A DNA stretch of 62,498 nucleotides. It comes from Bacillota bacterium. GTDB lineage: Bacteria > Bacillota > Clostridia > Oscillospirales > Ruminococcaceae. The position numbers were made by a program, and so were the translations under genes. Below, one piece after another: positions 43,138-52,550 of this stretch. The DNA lies in contig JAEWXO010000066.1 in the NCBI GenBank assembly GCA_023458875.1, positions 1 to 62,498 of the forward strand, given 5' to 3'. Each line of letters opens with the position of its first letter. Within the stretch, counting starts at the first letter, position 1. Below the pieces are notes generated by a model. It ran no database searches, was not told the origin of the DNA, and was given only the letters and a program-made list of their open reading frames with translations.

Positions 43138-46001
43138 ATCTCCATCCCTTTCTTTGTCTGAACGTCCTTATCCTTTGACATAGAATGCTGTCGTTCCTTT
43201 GACTGCCTTAGTTTATCGTGTAATGATGGCTTCCTTTCCGGTTTGATCTCTGGTTTTACACGCTCATTCTTCACTTCCGTGCACATATCCGTCAGTGAAA
43301 CAGTTTCACCTTTTCTGACCTCATCTTCAAGCTCAGACATTGACGGAGTATTATTGATAATGCCATCAAAATTGTTGTCGTTCTGCTCAACAACATCCTC
43401 AATGTTCTTCACCTGCAAGTTTGCACGGTCTTTTTCAAGAAATGCTATCTCAGAGAAACCTACCGTATCGCAATAGTGAGATGAAATATTACCCTTATCC
43501 TGAATTACAACAATATCGCTTACTGAGAGCGAATGTCCCTTGAAATCACCAGGACGATCAATGTTGAACTTCTCATACATATCTTCAAGAAGCTGTTCCT
43601 CGCTCTTTTGCTTATCATCGGATACATTCAAAGCATATACAAGCGTATAGTTATCCTTATTTGGATTAATCCCCTTATCCTTTAATCTACTAAGTGATTC
43701 AAAACGAAGGTCATGAACATCACGATTATTATTAAGCTGATATATGCCAACTGCCTTTATATTTTCACCCCAAAGCTGTGCTTCAAATTCAGGTTCTTTG
43801 TCTTCTAGTTCCTTGTAATGCTCATTAATTTTAAGAAATCTGGACCAATCCTCTGTTTTTATCCCGTACATACCTCTGTGCTGCTCAATATCCTGGACTG
43901 ATACTGCAAGGCTTTGGGTGTTATCTTCATGAAGCAGATATACATTCTGTTCATTTGCGAATAGTTCAAGTGCTTTTTCTGTACTCAAAGGAAGCATACC
44001 GTCACAAGTGTAGCCGAAGCTGTTTGTGTGATCAACGGTTACACTATCGTCAGGCATTTTAACACCATACATAGGTGTATCAATCTCTTTCTGTATTTCA
44101 TCCACAGCAGCTTCATTAATGGATTTTTCAAGATCACGCTCTTTCTGAATTACTTCCTTTGCAAAGCTGTCTGCAAGTACCGGATGTGACTTATCTGCAA
44201 AATGACATCCGCTGAAATTTCCAAACGGAAAATTCTCTACCTGTGTCATCTTGTCTATTGCCCATTTCTGAACGTCATTGCCGTATCTTCCATCAATTAA
44301 GTTCCTGTTTTCTAGAGAATTCTTATTGTGGACAACCTGAAATGCAGTTACCAGCGCAACTCTGTCAAGTGGAAATTCAAGCAGAACCTGCTCTGCCGCC
44401 TTTTGTGCTTCAAAATGCGTACCGTATTTTACTGGAGTTGAATTATCCGAGATAGCTTTTTCAATAGCACTGTTACAACGCTGATTTTCTCTGTTACTGA
44501 TTAAAAAAGCTTCAATAGCATTTTCACCTTTGCTTCTTGCAGTCTGCAAATCCTGCAAAACTACAGGAATGTCAAAGTGATTGATCTTCGGACGTGCCTT
44601 TTCAGCTTTATCAATCATATCAGTAAGCTGTGAAATATCAACGCTTGCGGCGAGTTTTTCCTTACAGAAATTTATGAGATAGCTTTTTGAACCTGTTGTA
44701 AGCGTTCCATTTGAAGCAATCTCCTTAAGAATGTATTTATCGTCAAAATGCGGATGTGGTTCGACTGAAACCTTTGGCTGTTCGGGGAACTTTTCGGTAA
44801 CCTTGCTTGAATTTTCTTGTCCTGTCAGTGACTTTTCCTTTCCTGTAACCGCTGAAATTGCTATCTTGTACTCCTCTACATTTTTCTGACCGATTGTCAA
44901 AGTAGTTTTATCACCGTTAATACGTCCACTAAAAGGAATATCATTATCGGTAAGATATTTTGCAACCTTTTCAGCCGTTTCTGACTTTAAACGAAAATAC
45001 TGCTTGTCTTCAATATCGGAGTAAGCAGCATTTCCTATAATATTTGAATTTTTATCTGTTTCAGGGAGGCTTACGGTCTGATCCTGCTCCTTTTCTTTTC
45101 CCAGAATTAAATCTGTAATATTATTTATAAAATCATTTGCTGTGGATCTTATTGTTTCAAGTGATGATCTGAGTTCCGGAAGATCTCTGCCTGAACCCCA
45201 GCTTGCAACATAGGCGAAACTGTAATCCGAAGTATCAATACCGAAGTGCTGACATACTGTATATGCGATGCTTTCAGCTTCAACTTCCTCAGTATTTCGA
45301 TCTTTAGGCTTATCAAGATTTGATTTCTTAAGATCAAGATTATGAAGCTTTGCATGAGCAATTTCATGAATAGCTGTCTTGATCGTTTGTACCTCTGACA
45401 TGTTTACGTTGATGGCAATAGCGTTTTCTGCTTTATCAAAATACCCTTTAGCACCGTTTTCAATCTGTTCAAAACGTATGGGAACAAGCGAAATCTCTTT
45501 AAGTGTTGCAAAGAATTTTTCATAGTCCTTTACTTCACCCTCCAGTTCATCAGCTCCGATCTGCGGAAGCTCCTTGCCGCTCGTCTGTGATACATCAAAT
45601 ACAGAAACCACCTTAAAAGAAGGAATCTTTATTTCAATATCTTCTGTAACTGGCTTTCCGTCCTTATCAAGAACGGGAAGCTGAGTTATCTCATCAATCT
45701 TAGTCTGTTCCTTTTTTATAGTGTAAGGTGCAGGCGCAAAGATCTGTATTCCCTTCTCCCCTTTATTTACGTTTCTTTCAAATTTGTTTTTCCATGAATT
45801 AAAGCCGGCAACCAATGTGGCATCCGGCTTCTGCATAGCGATAAGCATTGTGTTGTTGAAGCTGTAGTTGTGGAACCTAGACATTGTATTTAGATATGAC
45901 TTAAATTTTTCTCCATCAAAAAGTTCTTTAATACCTTGTTCAAGCTTATCTGTAATTTCTTTTGTTCTATCCTGAGATGACATCTTTTCAATATTCGGCA
46001 T
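43134..46001 (-). CDS. ArdC-like antirestriction protein with metallopeptidase and YodL domains
   Basis: A 955-residue multi-domain ICE protein. The N-terminal ArdC part (about 1-130) binds single-stranded DNA: LNTMSRFHNYSFNNTMLIAM, then WKNKFERNVNKGEKGIQIFA. A zinc peptidase site TAIHEIAHAKLH lies near 210. A central region follows (EAFLISNRENQRCNSAIEKA) and a C-terminal YodL domain (VGIYQLNNNRDVHDLRFESL, KFNIDRPGDFKGHSLSVSD). It probably protects incoming DNA from restriction in recipients. The start overlaps the end of topB by one base; the charged tail ends in a Lys/Arg-rich segment. Confidence 0.88.
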   Translation of the reverse strand: MPNIEKMSSQDRTKEITDKLEQGIKELFDGEKFKSYLNTMSRFHNYSFNNTMLIAMQKPDATLVAGFNSWKNKFERNVNKGEKGIQIFAPAPYTIKKEQTKIDEITQLPVLDKDGKPVTEDIEIKIPSFKVVSVFDVSQTSGKELPQIGADELEGEVKDYEKFFATLKEISLVPIRFEQIENGAKGYFDKAENAIAINVNMSEVQTIKTAIHEIAHAKLHNLDLKKSNLDKPKDRNTEEVEAESIAYTVCQHFGIDTSDYSFAYVASWGSGRDLPELRSSLETIRSTANDFINNITDLILGKEKEQDQTVSLPETDKNSNIIGNAAYSDIEDKQYFRLKSETAEKVAKYLTDNDIPFSGRINGDKTTLTIGQKNVEEYKIAISAVTGKEKSLTGQENSSKVTEKFPEQPKVSVEPHPHFDDKYILKEIASNGTLTTGSKSYLINFCKEKLAASVDISQLTDMIDKAEKARPKINHFDIPVVLQDLQTARSKGENAIEAFLISNRENQRCNSAIEKAISDNSTPVKYGTHFEAQKAAEQVLLEFPLDRVALVTAFQVVHNKNSLENRNLIDGRYGNDVQKWAIDKMTQVENFPFGNFSGCHFADKSHPVLADSFAKEVIQKERDLEKSINEAAVDEIQKEIDTPMYGVKMPDDSVTVDHTNSFGYTCDGMLPLSTEKALELFANEQNVYLLHEDNTQSLAVSVQDIEQHRGMYGIKTEDWSRFLKINEHYKELEDKEPEFEAQLWGENIKAVGIYQLNNNRDVHDLRFESLSRLKDKGINPNKDNYTLVYALNVSDDKQKSEEQLLEDMYEKFNIDRPGDFKGHSLSVSDIVVIQDKGNISSHYCDTVGFSEIAFLEKDRANLQVKNIEDVVEQNDNNFDGIINNTPSMSELEDEVRKGETVSLTDMCTEVKNERVKPEIKPERKPSLHDKLRQSKERQHSMSKDKDVQTKKGMEI

Positions 46002-48100
46002 TATTTTTTACCTCCCTTGTCTTTTCCCTGAGCAAATTCCAGCTTAAAGTTTACATACTGTCCTGTATCGTCAAGACAGACAGTTGCATCGTACTTTTTT
46101 GCTGTTTTCTGAGAGTACATACCATAAACATCTACCTTCCCATTATTAATAAGAGCCATCGCCATTTCCTTTGTGAAATCCTTACGGGCAGATTTAAAGA
46201 ACTTATTGTCTCTCCAGAAAATGAAACCACAATCTTTATCCTCACATGAATAAGCTTTTAGGGTAACGACAACATCCTTTCCGCAACGAGGACATTTTCC
46301 GATTACCTCACCTTTGCTGTCACTTTTAGCGATCTTACTTTCATCAACACTGTTCTTTGCAACTGAAATAATATCCTCCGTAAGCTTCTGAATGTCTGCC
46401 ATAAACTGCTGCGGAGTAAACTTACCCTGTGATATAAGAGAAAGCTTATTCTCCCAATCTGCTGTGAGTGCTGGAGACTTTACTATGTCAGGCATTACGG
46501 AAATAAGATCCTTTCCGCTTTCAGTTACAATCAGGTTTTTCTTTTCACGCTTAATAAATCCCGACTTTGTAAGTTTTTCAATTATACTCGCTCTTGTTGC
46601 CGGAGTACCAAGACCGGAACGTTCAACTTCTTCAGTAATTTCATCTGTTCCCGCTCGTTCCATTGCAGAAAGCAGCGTATCCTCTGTAAAATGCTTTGGT
46701 GGCTGAGTGAAATGCTCTGTTACATCTGATGTGACCGTGAAACTGTCTCCCTCACTAATATCAAGAGAAGCGATTTCTTCTTCATCATCGTCCCTGCACT
46801 TCTGATATGCCTTAAATCTCTGCATGACAGCTTTCCAACCGTCAGATACATTATTTCTTCCTCTTGCTATAAAACAATAACCGCAACAACTGATTTCAGC
46901 CGTAACGGTTTCATAAACATATTTTTCGGAGGTCGAACAAAGTAGCTTGTTTGCGATAAGGAACAGAATTTTCTTTTCTCCGTCCGGTACCTGGTCAAGA
47001 TTGATACAACCAAGCTCTTCGGTTGGAATAATAGCATGGTGGTCACTAACCTTCTTACTGTTGAGTACCTTTGAAATATCAGTCGTAAATGAATAGCCAC
47101 TGAAATGAGGAATTTTCTCAAGTACAATACTGATAATCTCTTTTACAGTATCACTCATATCATCAGTAAGAAACTGACTATCCGTTCTTGGATAGGTCAC
47201 GAGCTTCATTTCATAAAGAGACTGTGTATAGTCAAGTGTCTGTTGTGCTGTAAATCCATACAGACGGTTTGCTTCTCGCTGAAGTGTTGTAAGATTATAA
47301 AGTCGTGGAGCATTGACTGTTTTTTGTTCCCTTTTTATCAAAGCAACATTAGCAGTCTTGCCGTCACAGGCTGACTTGATCATGTCTGCTTCCGACTTAT
47401 CTTTGATTTTTTCAAGAACTGCATCCAAGCCATCCGATTTAAGATGAACATTGAAATACTTTTCTTTTTTAAACGAACTGATATTGTTTTCACGCTCATA
47501 AAGCATTGCAAGAGTAGGTGTCTGAACCCTGCCGACATTCAACGTTCGGTTATACAGGCATGAAAAAAGACGGGTAGCATTAATTCCAATAATCCAGTCT
47601 GCTTTTGCTCTGCACAATGCTGAATGATAAAGATTATTGTAATCCTTCCCGTCTTTTAGGTTCTTGAAGCCATCCTGTATTGCACTTTCCTCCATTGATG
47701 AGATCCAAAGTCGCTTGAATGGCTTTTTACATTTTGCCTGATCGTAAACCAAGCGGAAAATAAGCTCACCCTCACGCCCGGCATCCGTTGCACACACGAT
47801 TTCATCAACGCCCTTACTGTTCATTAGATTTTTCAAAACTCCCAACTGCTTGTTCTTGTCTGCCGATACGGCATACTGCCATTCAGTCGGAATAATCGGC
47901 AGGTCGGTAATGTTCCATTTCTTGTAATTTTCATCGTACATATCTGCGTCGGCAAGTGCGACAAGATGACCGATACACCAAGAAACAACGTAACCGTTGC
48001 CCTCAATATATCCATCTTTGCGTTCATGGACTTCAAGAGCCTTTGCAATTGATTGAGCTACACTCGGTTTCTCGGCAATAACTAAAATACGATTTGCCAT
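46001..48100 (-). CDS. topB: Type IA DNA topoisomerase (topoisomerase III)
   Basis: A 699-residue enzyme that relaxes or decatenates DNA during transfer. The TOPRIM domain is at the N-terminus (LVIAEKPSVAQSIAKAL and CATDAGREGELIFRL). The active tyrosine is in LVTYPRTDSQFLTDD. The C-terminus has a zinc ribbon (CPRCGKDVV, then CEDKDCGFIFW). TopB genes with this layout are standard in CTn/Tn1549-type elements. It is complete and translationally coupled to the ArdC/YodL gene. A terminator stem lies just upstream, so it likely begins a new transcript. Confidence 0.93.
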   Translation of the reverse strand: MANRILVIAEKPSVAQSIAKALEVHERKDGYIEGNGYVVSWCIGHLVALADADMYDENYKKWNITDLPIIPTEWQYAVSADKNKQLGVLKNLMNSKGVDEIVCATDAGREGELIFRLVYDQAKCKKPFKRLWISSMEESAIQDGFKNLKDGKDYNNLYHSALCRAKADWIIGINATRLFSCLYNRTLNVGRVQTPTLAMLYERENNISSFKKEKYFNVHLKSDGLDAVLEKIKDKSEADMIKSACDGKTANVALIKREQKTVNAPRLYNLTTLQREANRLYGFTAQQTLDYTQSLYEMKLVTYPRTDSQFLTDDMSDTVKEIISIVLEKIPHFSGYSFTTDISKVLNSKKVSDHHAIIPTEELGCINLDQVPDGEKKILFLIANKLLCSTSEKYVYETVTAEISCCGYCFIARGRNNVSDGWKAVMQRFKAYQKCRDDDEEEIASLDISEGDSFTVTSDVTEHFTQPPKHFTEDTLLSAMERAGTDEITEEVERSGLGTPATRASIIEKLTKSGFIKREKKNLIVTESGKDLISVMPDIVKSPALTADWENKLSLISQGKFTPQQFMADIQKLTEDIISVAKNSVDESKIAKSDSKGEVIGKCPRCGKDVVVTLKAYSCEDKDCGFIFWRDNKFFKSARKDFTKEMAMALINNGKVDVYGMYSQKTAKKYDATVCLDDTGQYVNFKLEFAQGKDKGGKK

Positions 48101-48133
48101 AGGTTTTCCTCCTTTGATTTTGGGTAAAAGAAA

Positions 48134-48160
48134 AGAGCCTACGTTTAAAGCGTAAGCTCT
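48134..48160 (-). terminator. Terminator of the unknown cargo gene
   Basis: AGAGCTTACG-CTTTAAA-CGTAGGCTCT followed by TTTCTTTT on the minus strand, 15 bases after the stop of the 316-residue gene and before topB. Confidence 0.75.
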
Positions 48161-48174
48161 ATGTATAATATTTG

Positions 48175-49125
48175 CTATTTTATTAATTGTGCGGCAAAAA
48201 CACTGTCAACCGCTTTGTCTATATCATCTAAACAATCAATTCTTTTATGTACTATTTCACTCTTCGGTTTAATACCAAGAAGAAATTTTTTATATTTCAT
48301 CAACGATTTCTTTATTCTATGTTTTGCAATAATTATTCCTATACGTGAAATGTTATTACACATTTGAAGTTCCTTGTCAATTTCAGTTATACAATTAATA
48401 AGCATTGATTTTTTGTCGTAATTTCTTTCTTTGAATCTCATCTCACCGTATGAATGAGCACCCAATAATTTTTCGTTTTGGAATTCACAGAAGTACTCGT
48501 CAATTTCTATATGTGGGAAAACAATATAGCAAATGGATAGCATTTTGTCAGAAACACCATACTTCTTTTGATGATAAAGAGAAGTAAAGCGGAAATAAGT
48601 ATTTCCATATAGTAATTTTAGAATTTCTTTCTTACTTTGTGGAAGGTCAGCACAATTTTCGTGATCAAGTAAAGCTAGCCGCATATAGTCTGGTTTTTCT
48701 AACAAAAAATCTTGATCCAGTCTTTCAGAGTATAACTCTATTATCCTATCGACAGCTTCAGATTTTTTTAAATCAATTATTTCCTCAACATAGCATTTAT
48801 TGACTGTCTTGTTTTCTATATCGGGAAGAGTAGGAGCTTTGCTTGCAGAGAAATTGTTAACACCGCTACTGTCTATTTGTTTCTTAAGCTCATTAAAGCT
48901 AAAAAGAATTAATAAATCACCAAAAGTTAGCACTCTATCAAAATACTCTAAGTGTGTAATTGAAAAATTATCATTTTCATTAATTCCGTATTTATATGGG
49001 AAAAAGCCACCCCTTGAGCTAATATCAGGACTTGATTTTCCAATTTTACAAAACGTTACTCCGCTGTTTTCTGCCTCGCATAATTCATCAAGTGATAATG
49101 CAGTTGTATCATTATTCAAAAACAA
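48175..49125 (-). CDS. Unknown cargo protein between topB and CD1107 genes
   Basis: A 316-residue protein with no family I recognise. It starts MFLNNDTTALSLDELCEAEN and is mostly helical with charged and aromatic blocks (FTSLYHQKKYGVSDKMLSI, then KERNYDKKSMLINCI). No membrane segment or signal peptide. It is AT-rich, has its own terminator and separates genes that are normally adjacent in this element family, so it is accessory cargo. A role in defence is possible by location only. Confidence 0.6.
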   Translation of the reverse strand: MFLNNDTTALSLDELCEAENSGVTFCKIGKSSPDISSRGGFFPYKYGINENDNFSITHLEYFDRVLTFGDLLILFSFNELKKQIDSSGVNNFSASKAPTLPDIENKTVNKCYVEEIIDLKKSEAVDRIIELYSERLDQDFLLEKPDYMRLALLDHENCADLPQSKKEILKLLYGNTYFRFTSLYHQKKYGVSDKMLSICYIVFPHIEIDEYFCEFQNEKLLGAHSYGEMRFKERNYDKKSMLINCITEIDKELQMCNNISRIGIIIAKHRIKKSLMKYKKFLLGIKPKSEIVHKRIDCLDDIDKAVDSVFAAQLIK

Positions 49126-49253
49126 TTCACTTCCTTACAAATAATTTATCTAGCTAAATTTACTATCCGTTTACTATTATACCATTGTATAGTCGGAAAA
49201 ACAATAGGATTTCGTCACTATGTACCAAGTCTGATTTCTCAGACTTGCAAGTC

Positions 49254-50009
49254 TTATTCATCCTCCTTATCCTCATTCACCAAAACATCATCAAGCTCAT
49301 CCTCGTATTCATCGTCTTCATCATATGAAATCTTTTTAGAATTACTGTTCTTCTTTCCCTTATATATTTTAAAATAATATAACGCACCACCACCTACAAG
49401 TAAGAAGAATATCAAAAATAATAAAGTATTGATCGCATTATTCTTTGGTTTTGTCTGATTATCATCAGATTTTTCTTTTTTATCTTCAGTACCCTCAACA
49501 GATTTTTGATTTTTATCTGTCACATCAGGAGCTTTATCTTTATCCGTGACGCCAAACTCCCATTCTGCATCTTTAGGAACATCCTCAGCAAACGCCATAA
49601 GATCATACTCATCCACTATGTTTAAAAAGTATACATTTTCTTTACCTGTACTGTCTTTATCAACTATCAGATAGAACGTATTTCCGTTCTTGGACTGAAC
49701 AGTGAGAAACTGACGGTCAACAACATCATTGTTCTTATCTTCAAGTAGAATACCATTCCCAAGAGGAATTCCTAATTTCTCTATCACTTCTTTACTCAAA
49801 TCATCCGGAGTAACCGTTCCACCCCCAGAAGTTGTTTCAGTTACAATAGGCTTTGTAACATCAAGTGTTATCTTTTCAGAAGAAACAATATTCGTTACTT
49901 CTGGAACACTGGTTGTTTCTTCTGCATAAGTTTTTATGCCTGGCATAGAAAATGCTCCGCATAAAACAGCTGCGGAGCAGATCATATTAATTGTTTTTTT
50001 CATTTTCAT
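49254..50009 (-). CDS. CD1107-family/DUF4366 mobile element membrane protein
   Basis: A 251-residue secreted and membrane-anchored protein. A signal peptide (MKMKKTINMICSAAVLCG, ending at TYAEE), a DUF4366 body with DRQFLTVQSKNGNTFYLIVD and YFLNIVDEYDLMAFAED, then a Lys/Glu-rich linker, one transmembrane helix near residue 200 (LLFLIFFLLVGGGALYYF) and an acidic cytoplasmic tail. It is a conserved part of the conjugation apparatus in CTn2/Tn1549-like elements. The ATG at 50009 follows GAAAGGA and is preferred to one at 50024. It overlaps the DUF4315 gene. Confidence 0.87.
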   Translation of the reverse strand: MKMKKTINMICSAAVLCGAFSMPGIKTYAEETTSVPEVTNIVSSEKITLDVTKPIVTETTSGGGTVTPDDLSKEVIEKLGIPLGNGILLEDKNNDVVDRQFLTVQSKNGNTFYLIVDKDSTGKENVYFLNIVDEYDLMAFAEDVPKDAEWEFGVTDKDKAPDVTDKNQKSVEGTEDKKEKSDDNQTKPKNNAINTLLFLIFFLLVGGGALYYFKIYKGKKNSNSKKISYDEDDEYEDELDDVLVNEDKEDE

Positions 50010-50274
50010 TATTCCTTTCTTCATTAGAATTTACTTTAAAAAGCTTGTTTTCAGGTCTGTTTTTTGCAACAATAGCAGCGAGTTTCTTTTTAAGTTCATT
50101 TCCGCCAAGATTATAAGAACCTACGATCTGCAAAATACGCTGGTTTTCAAGTTCTTCTACCCTGCGTACAGCTGCTTTTTCCTTTTCAAGAATATCCGCT
50201 TTCTTTTCACGAACTATATCGAGTTCTGCATTTGCTTTTTCAAGTTGCTGCTCTGTTTTTTCAAGTGCTGTCAA
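49987..50274 (-). CDS. DUF4315-family protein
   Basis: A 95-residue coiled-coil protein, MTALEKTEQQLEKANAELD, then ILQIVGSYNLGGNELKKKLA. DUF4315 genes always sit between CD1108- and CD1107-type genes in this family, as here. A TTG start fits GGAGGGAG eight bases upstream. It overlaps the next gene by 23 bases. Function in transfer is unknown. Confidence 0.85.
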   Translation of the reverse strand: MTALEKTEQQLEKANAELDIVREKKADILEKEKAAVRRVEELENQRILQIVGSYNLGGNELKKKLAAIVAKNRPENKLFKVNSNEERNNENEKNN

Positions 50275-50289
50275 TTAATTCTCCCTCCG

Positions 50290-51693
50290 TTAAAATAAAT
50301 ATGGTTTATTCCCTCTGTTTTCAAGCATAACAACGTACAAGTCATATACTCCTGATGATTCAAGATTTGATCTGACAATGCTGTCAAAATCCTTTGTAGT
50401 TAAAGTTACATCAAGTATATAATAATCATAAAATACAGTAACCTCTATCAAATTACCGTTAATATCTGTTTCGGTGTAGGTGTATGAACGTACTTCGTGT
50501 GTTGACACAATATTCACCTGATATAACTCATTGTAAATCTGATTGATCTTATTTTCAGTATCAGAATCAAATTTAAAAGCTATTTTCATTGCACTCAGAT
50601 ACGAAATCAGTTTATAAGGATCATGTCCTATTTCATCAAGGTGATATTTGTATTCGCTCCAGCCTACATAGTAATCCGGAATATGATTAAGATAATCAGA
50701 AAGGCCGTTCTCCAGGTTAATCAGATGATTATTAGCGGTATAAATATCATCATCCTTCGCTGTATAGCTTGTCGCTAACCTTGTCATTCCTGTATCTGCA
50801 AACGATGCGCAGCACGATGAGCATATTGTACCGAATATCGTTAATACAATAAGAAAAATTATAATCACAATTATTGCACATTTATTTGAAACAACAGTTT
50901 TAATTATTTTCTTACCTGCTTGTTCTACAACTTGCCCAACCTTTTCAGTTACTTTTGCAGTCTCCTTAGCTGCCTTGACCTGATTTTGTTTTTGCTGAGA
51001 TTTTTTCATTGCCATTTTTACAGCAGCCTTTTTATCAGAACGAAGCTCAGGGTTTTCAAGAATTGCCTTGTGATAGGAAAGTTTCTGTTCAGTTTTATCC
51101 CTTTGAAACTTCAGATTTGAGACTTTACGGTAAGGTGCTGCCTTAATATTCTTTTGAGCCATCTTTAAAGCACTCTCAGCAGAATGAAGAGCATGCTCAC
51201 CAACCTTTTCAGTATAGTGTGCAGCTTTTAGTGCAGAGTTATCATCTTCATACTTTGAAATCTGATTATGAACAAACCCTGAGACTGTCGTATCAACCTT
51301 TTGATGTACCTTTTGGGCACCATTCCGGATAAATAATTTTTTATCAGCAGATTTAACTCTGTCTTCAAGTTTCAGATTTCTCCTGGGCTTTCCGTCTTTC
51401 TTATTTTGTTGTTTTGTAAAAGTTATTACCTTTTCAGTAGGAAGCTTATCTTCAGCCTTTTCAATCTTTTTTTCAATATCTGAGAGCTTTTTCTCATCCT
51501 TGCTGACCTTGCTTTTCAGCTTTTCTTCAACATTTTTCGGAGTTTTATTATCTGATGCATTTTTAAAGTCTAATACCCTGTCATCATTTTCATTTTGGAA
51601 ACTTTTAACTATAACTGAGTGTTCCTGAATTGTATTACGGGTTTTGCCGTTATGAAGCTTGTTCTCAGAAGTATCTGATGCTTGTCCAGCCAT
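50290..51693 (-). CDS. CD1108-family conjugation protein, without a hydrolase domain
   Basis: A 467-residue protein. The N-terminal half is highly charged and helical, followed by one transmembrane helix near 275-295 (CAIIVIIIFLIVLTIFG) and an extracytoplasmic part that ends NRGNKPYLF. In many relatives, as I recall them, this position is followed by an NlpC/P60 or similar cell-wall hydrolase domain; here the frame ends right there, with the DUF4315 ribosome site next. So either this lineage has the short form or a peptidoglycan-cleaving domain has been lost. It would act at the membrane in the type IV secretion machine. Confidence 0.82.
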   Translation of the reverse strand: MAGQASDTSENKLHNGKTRNTIQEHSVIVKSFQNENDDRVLDFKNASDNKTPKNVEEKLKSKVSKDEKKLSDIEKKIEKAEDKLPTEKVITFTKQQNKKDGKPRRNLKLEDRVKSADKKLFIRNGAQKVHQKVDTTVSGFVHNQISKYEDDNSALKAAHYTEKVGEHALHSAESALKMAQKNIKAAPYRKVSNLKFQRDKTEQKLSYHKAILENPELRSDKKAAVKMAMKKSQQKQNQVKAAKETAKVTEKVGQVVEQAGKKIIKTVVSNKCAIIVIIIFLIVLTIFGTICSSCCASFADTGMTRLATSYTAKDDDIYTANNHLINLENGLSDYLNHIPDYYVGWSEYKYHLDEIGHDPYKLISYLSAMKIAFKFDSDTENKINQIYNELYQVNIVSTHEVRSYTYTETDINGNLIEVTVFYDYYILDVTLTTKDFDSIVRSNLESSGVYDLYVVMLENRGNKPYLF

Positions 51694-51799
51694 TATGTGT
51701 CCTCCTTTCTTTGGATTTTATATTGCATAATATTCATTAATATGATATAATCATATATGTAACAATTGGCTTTTAAAAGGAAGATAAAGGAGAATCAAA

Positions 51800-52249
51800 G
51801 TGATGTTATTCATACTTGACTTACTTCTGGCAGCCGTAATTCTTGGGATAGCTTTCGGTTTGTCAATGATAAGAGCATTCATGGTTCGTATCAATGTCAT
51901 AAACAGTGCTTGCCTTGCATTATTCAGTGGCATATATCTGTATCTTGGGAACAGATATATTAATACTTTCTATAATTTTAAGATTCATCCGGCAATCTGT
52001 CTGGTTATCGGAATTGCCGTGTTTTTATTGACCTACATAGCTCAGAAAACGAAAGTTGGATTCTGGATATTTACAGTCTTATTCTCAATTGCCTGGGCAT
52101 TTGTTTCCGCGATGATAATATATATTTTCGCAACAGAGGATATGGTCTGGTTCTGGGTGGTGTTTGTTCTTTCATTAATAATAAATGTAAGTTCACATAT
52201 AAGATCAAGAGCCTATGATAACAATTCAGTAATATATGATCAGCAATAG
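51800..52249 (+). CDS. Small multi-pass membrane protein on the opposite strand
   Basis: A 149-residue hydrophobic protein with about four transmembrane helices (LFILDLLLAAVILGIAFGL, ICLVIGIAVFLLTYI, FWIFTVLFSIAWAFV, VVFVLSLIINVSS). Its GTG or ATG start follows AAGGAGAATCAAA and it ends at a good terminator, so it is an independent unit within the leftward conjugation operon. No family recognised; an immunity- or exclusion-like role is conceivable but not shown. Confidence 0.6.
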   Translation: MMLFILDLLLAAVILGIAFGLSMIRAFMVRINVINSACLALFSGIYLYLGNRYINTFYNFKIHPAICLVIGIAVFLLTYIAQKTKVGFWIFTVLFSIAWAFVSAMIIYIFATEDMVWFWVVFVLSLIINVSSHIRSRAYDNNSVIYDQQ

Positions 52250-52260
52250 GATATGTAGCA

Positions 52261-52297
52261 GCCGTATACGGAGATTGATATAACCTCCGTATACGGC
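52261..52297 (+). terminator. Terminator of the plus-strand membrane gene
   Basis: GCCGTATACGGAG pairs perfectly with CTCCGTATACGGC, followed by TTTTGTTAT, 12 bases after the stop at 52249. Confidence 0.85.
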
Positions 52298-52302
52298 TTT
52301 TG

Positions 52303-52407
52303 TTATAAGTGTTCGTCTGTGCTTCGTGAAAACTGTAAAAGAGACATCGCTATTACTCCGATTGTTCCGCCTTACACTACACCACCTATAAAAATTAACC
52401 AATTCAT
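52303..52407 (-). pseudogene. DUF3789-like small membrane protein with in-frame TAA
   Basis: After AGGAGGAG the frame reads MNWLIFIGGVV, TAA, GGTIGVIAMSLLQFSR and STDEHL. The two parts together match the short one-helix DUF3789 proteins of these elements (about 34 residues). One stop codon interrupts the helix. Confidence 0.6.
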
Positions 52408-52421
52408 CAGATAAACTCCTC

Positions 52422-52550
52422 CTAGTTAACATAGTAAACATCTGATGATGTCTTTTTCTTTCCGCGATTAAACATTACTTTTGCACCTACAGCCAGAACT
52501 GATCCGACTGTGATACATATCATCTTTATTTTCATTGAAAGCTTCTTCAT
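52422..52550 (-). CDS. Small 42-residue single-helix protein
   Basis: MKKLSMKIKMICITVGSVLA then VGAKVMFNRGKKKTSSD: one hydrophobic helix and a basic tail. Its ATG overlaps the VirB4 stop by four bases (ATGA), typical coupling. It is too short to assign, but its place after virB4 and before DUF3789 suggests a conserved minor membrane protein of the transfer machine. Confidence 0.55.
   Translation of the reverse strand: MKKLSMKIKMICITVGSVLAVGAKVMFNRGKKKTSSDVYYVN

Noticed and set aside
45149..45367. Nested out-of-frame gene in the ArdC/YodL gene, like TnpV
   Set aside because: No ribosome site, low-complexity Ile/Leu content typical of a shadow frame, and the overlapped ArdC segment is conserved and motif-bearing.
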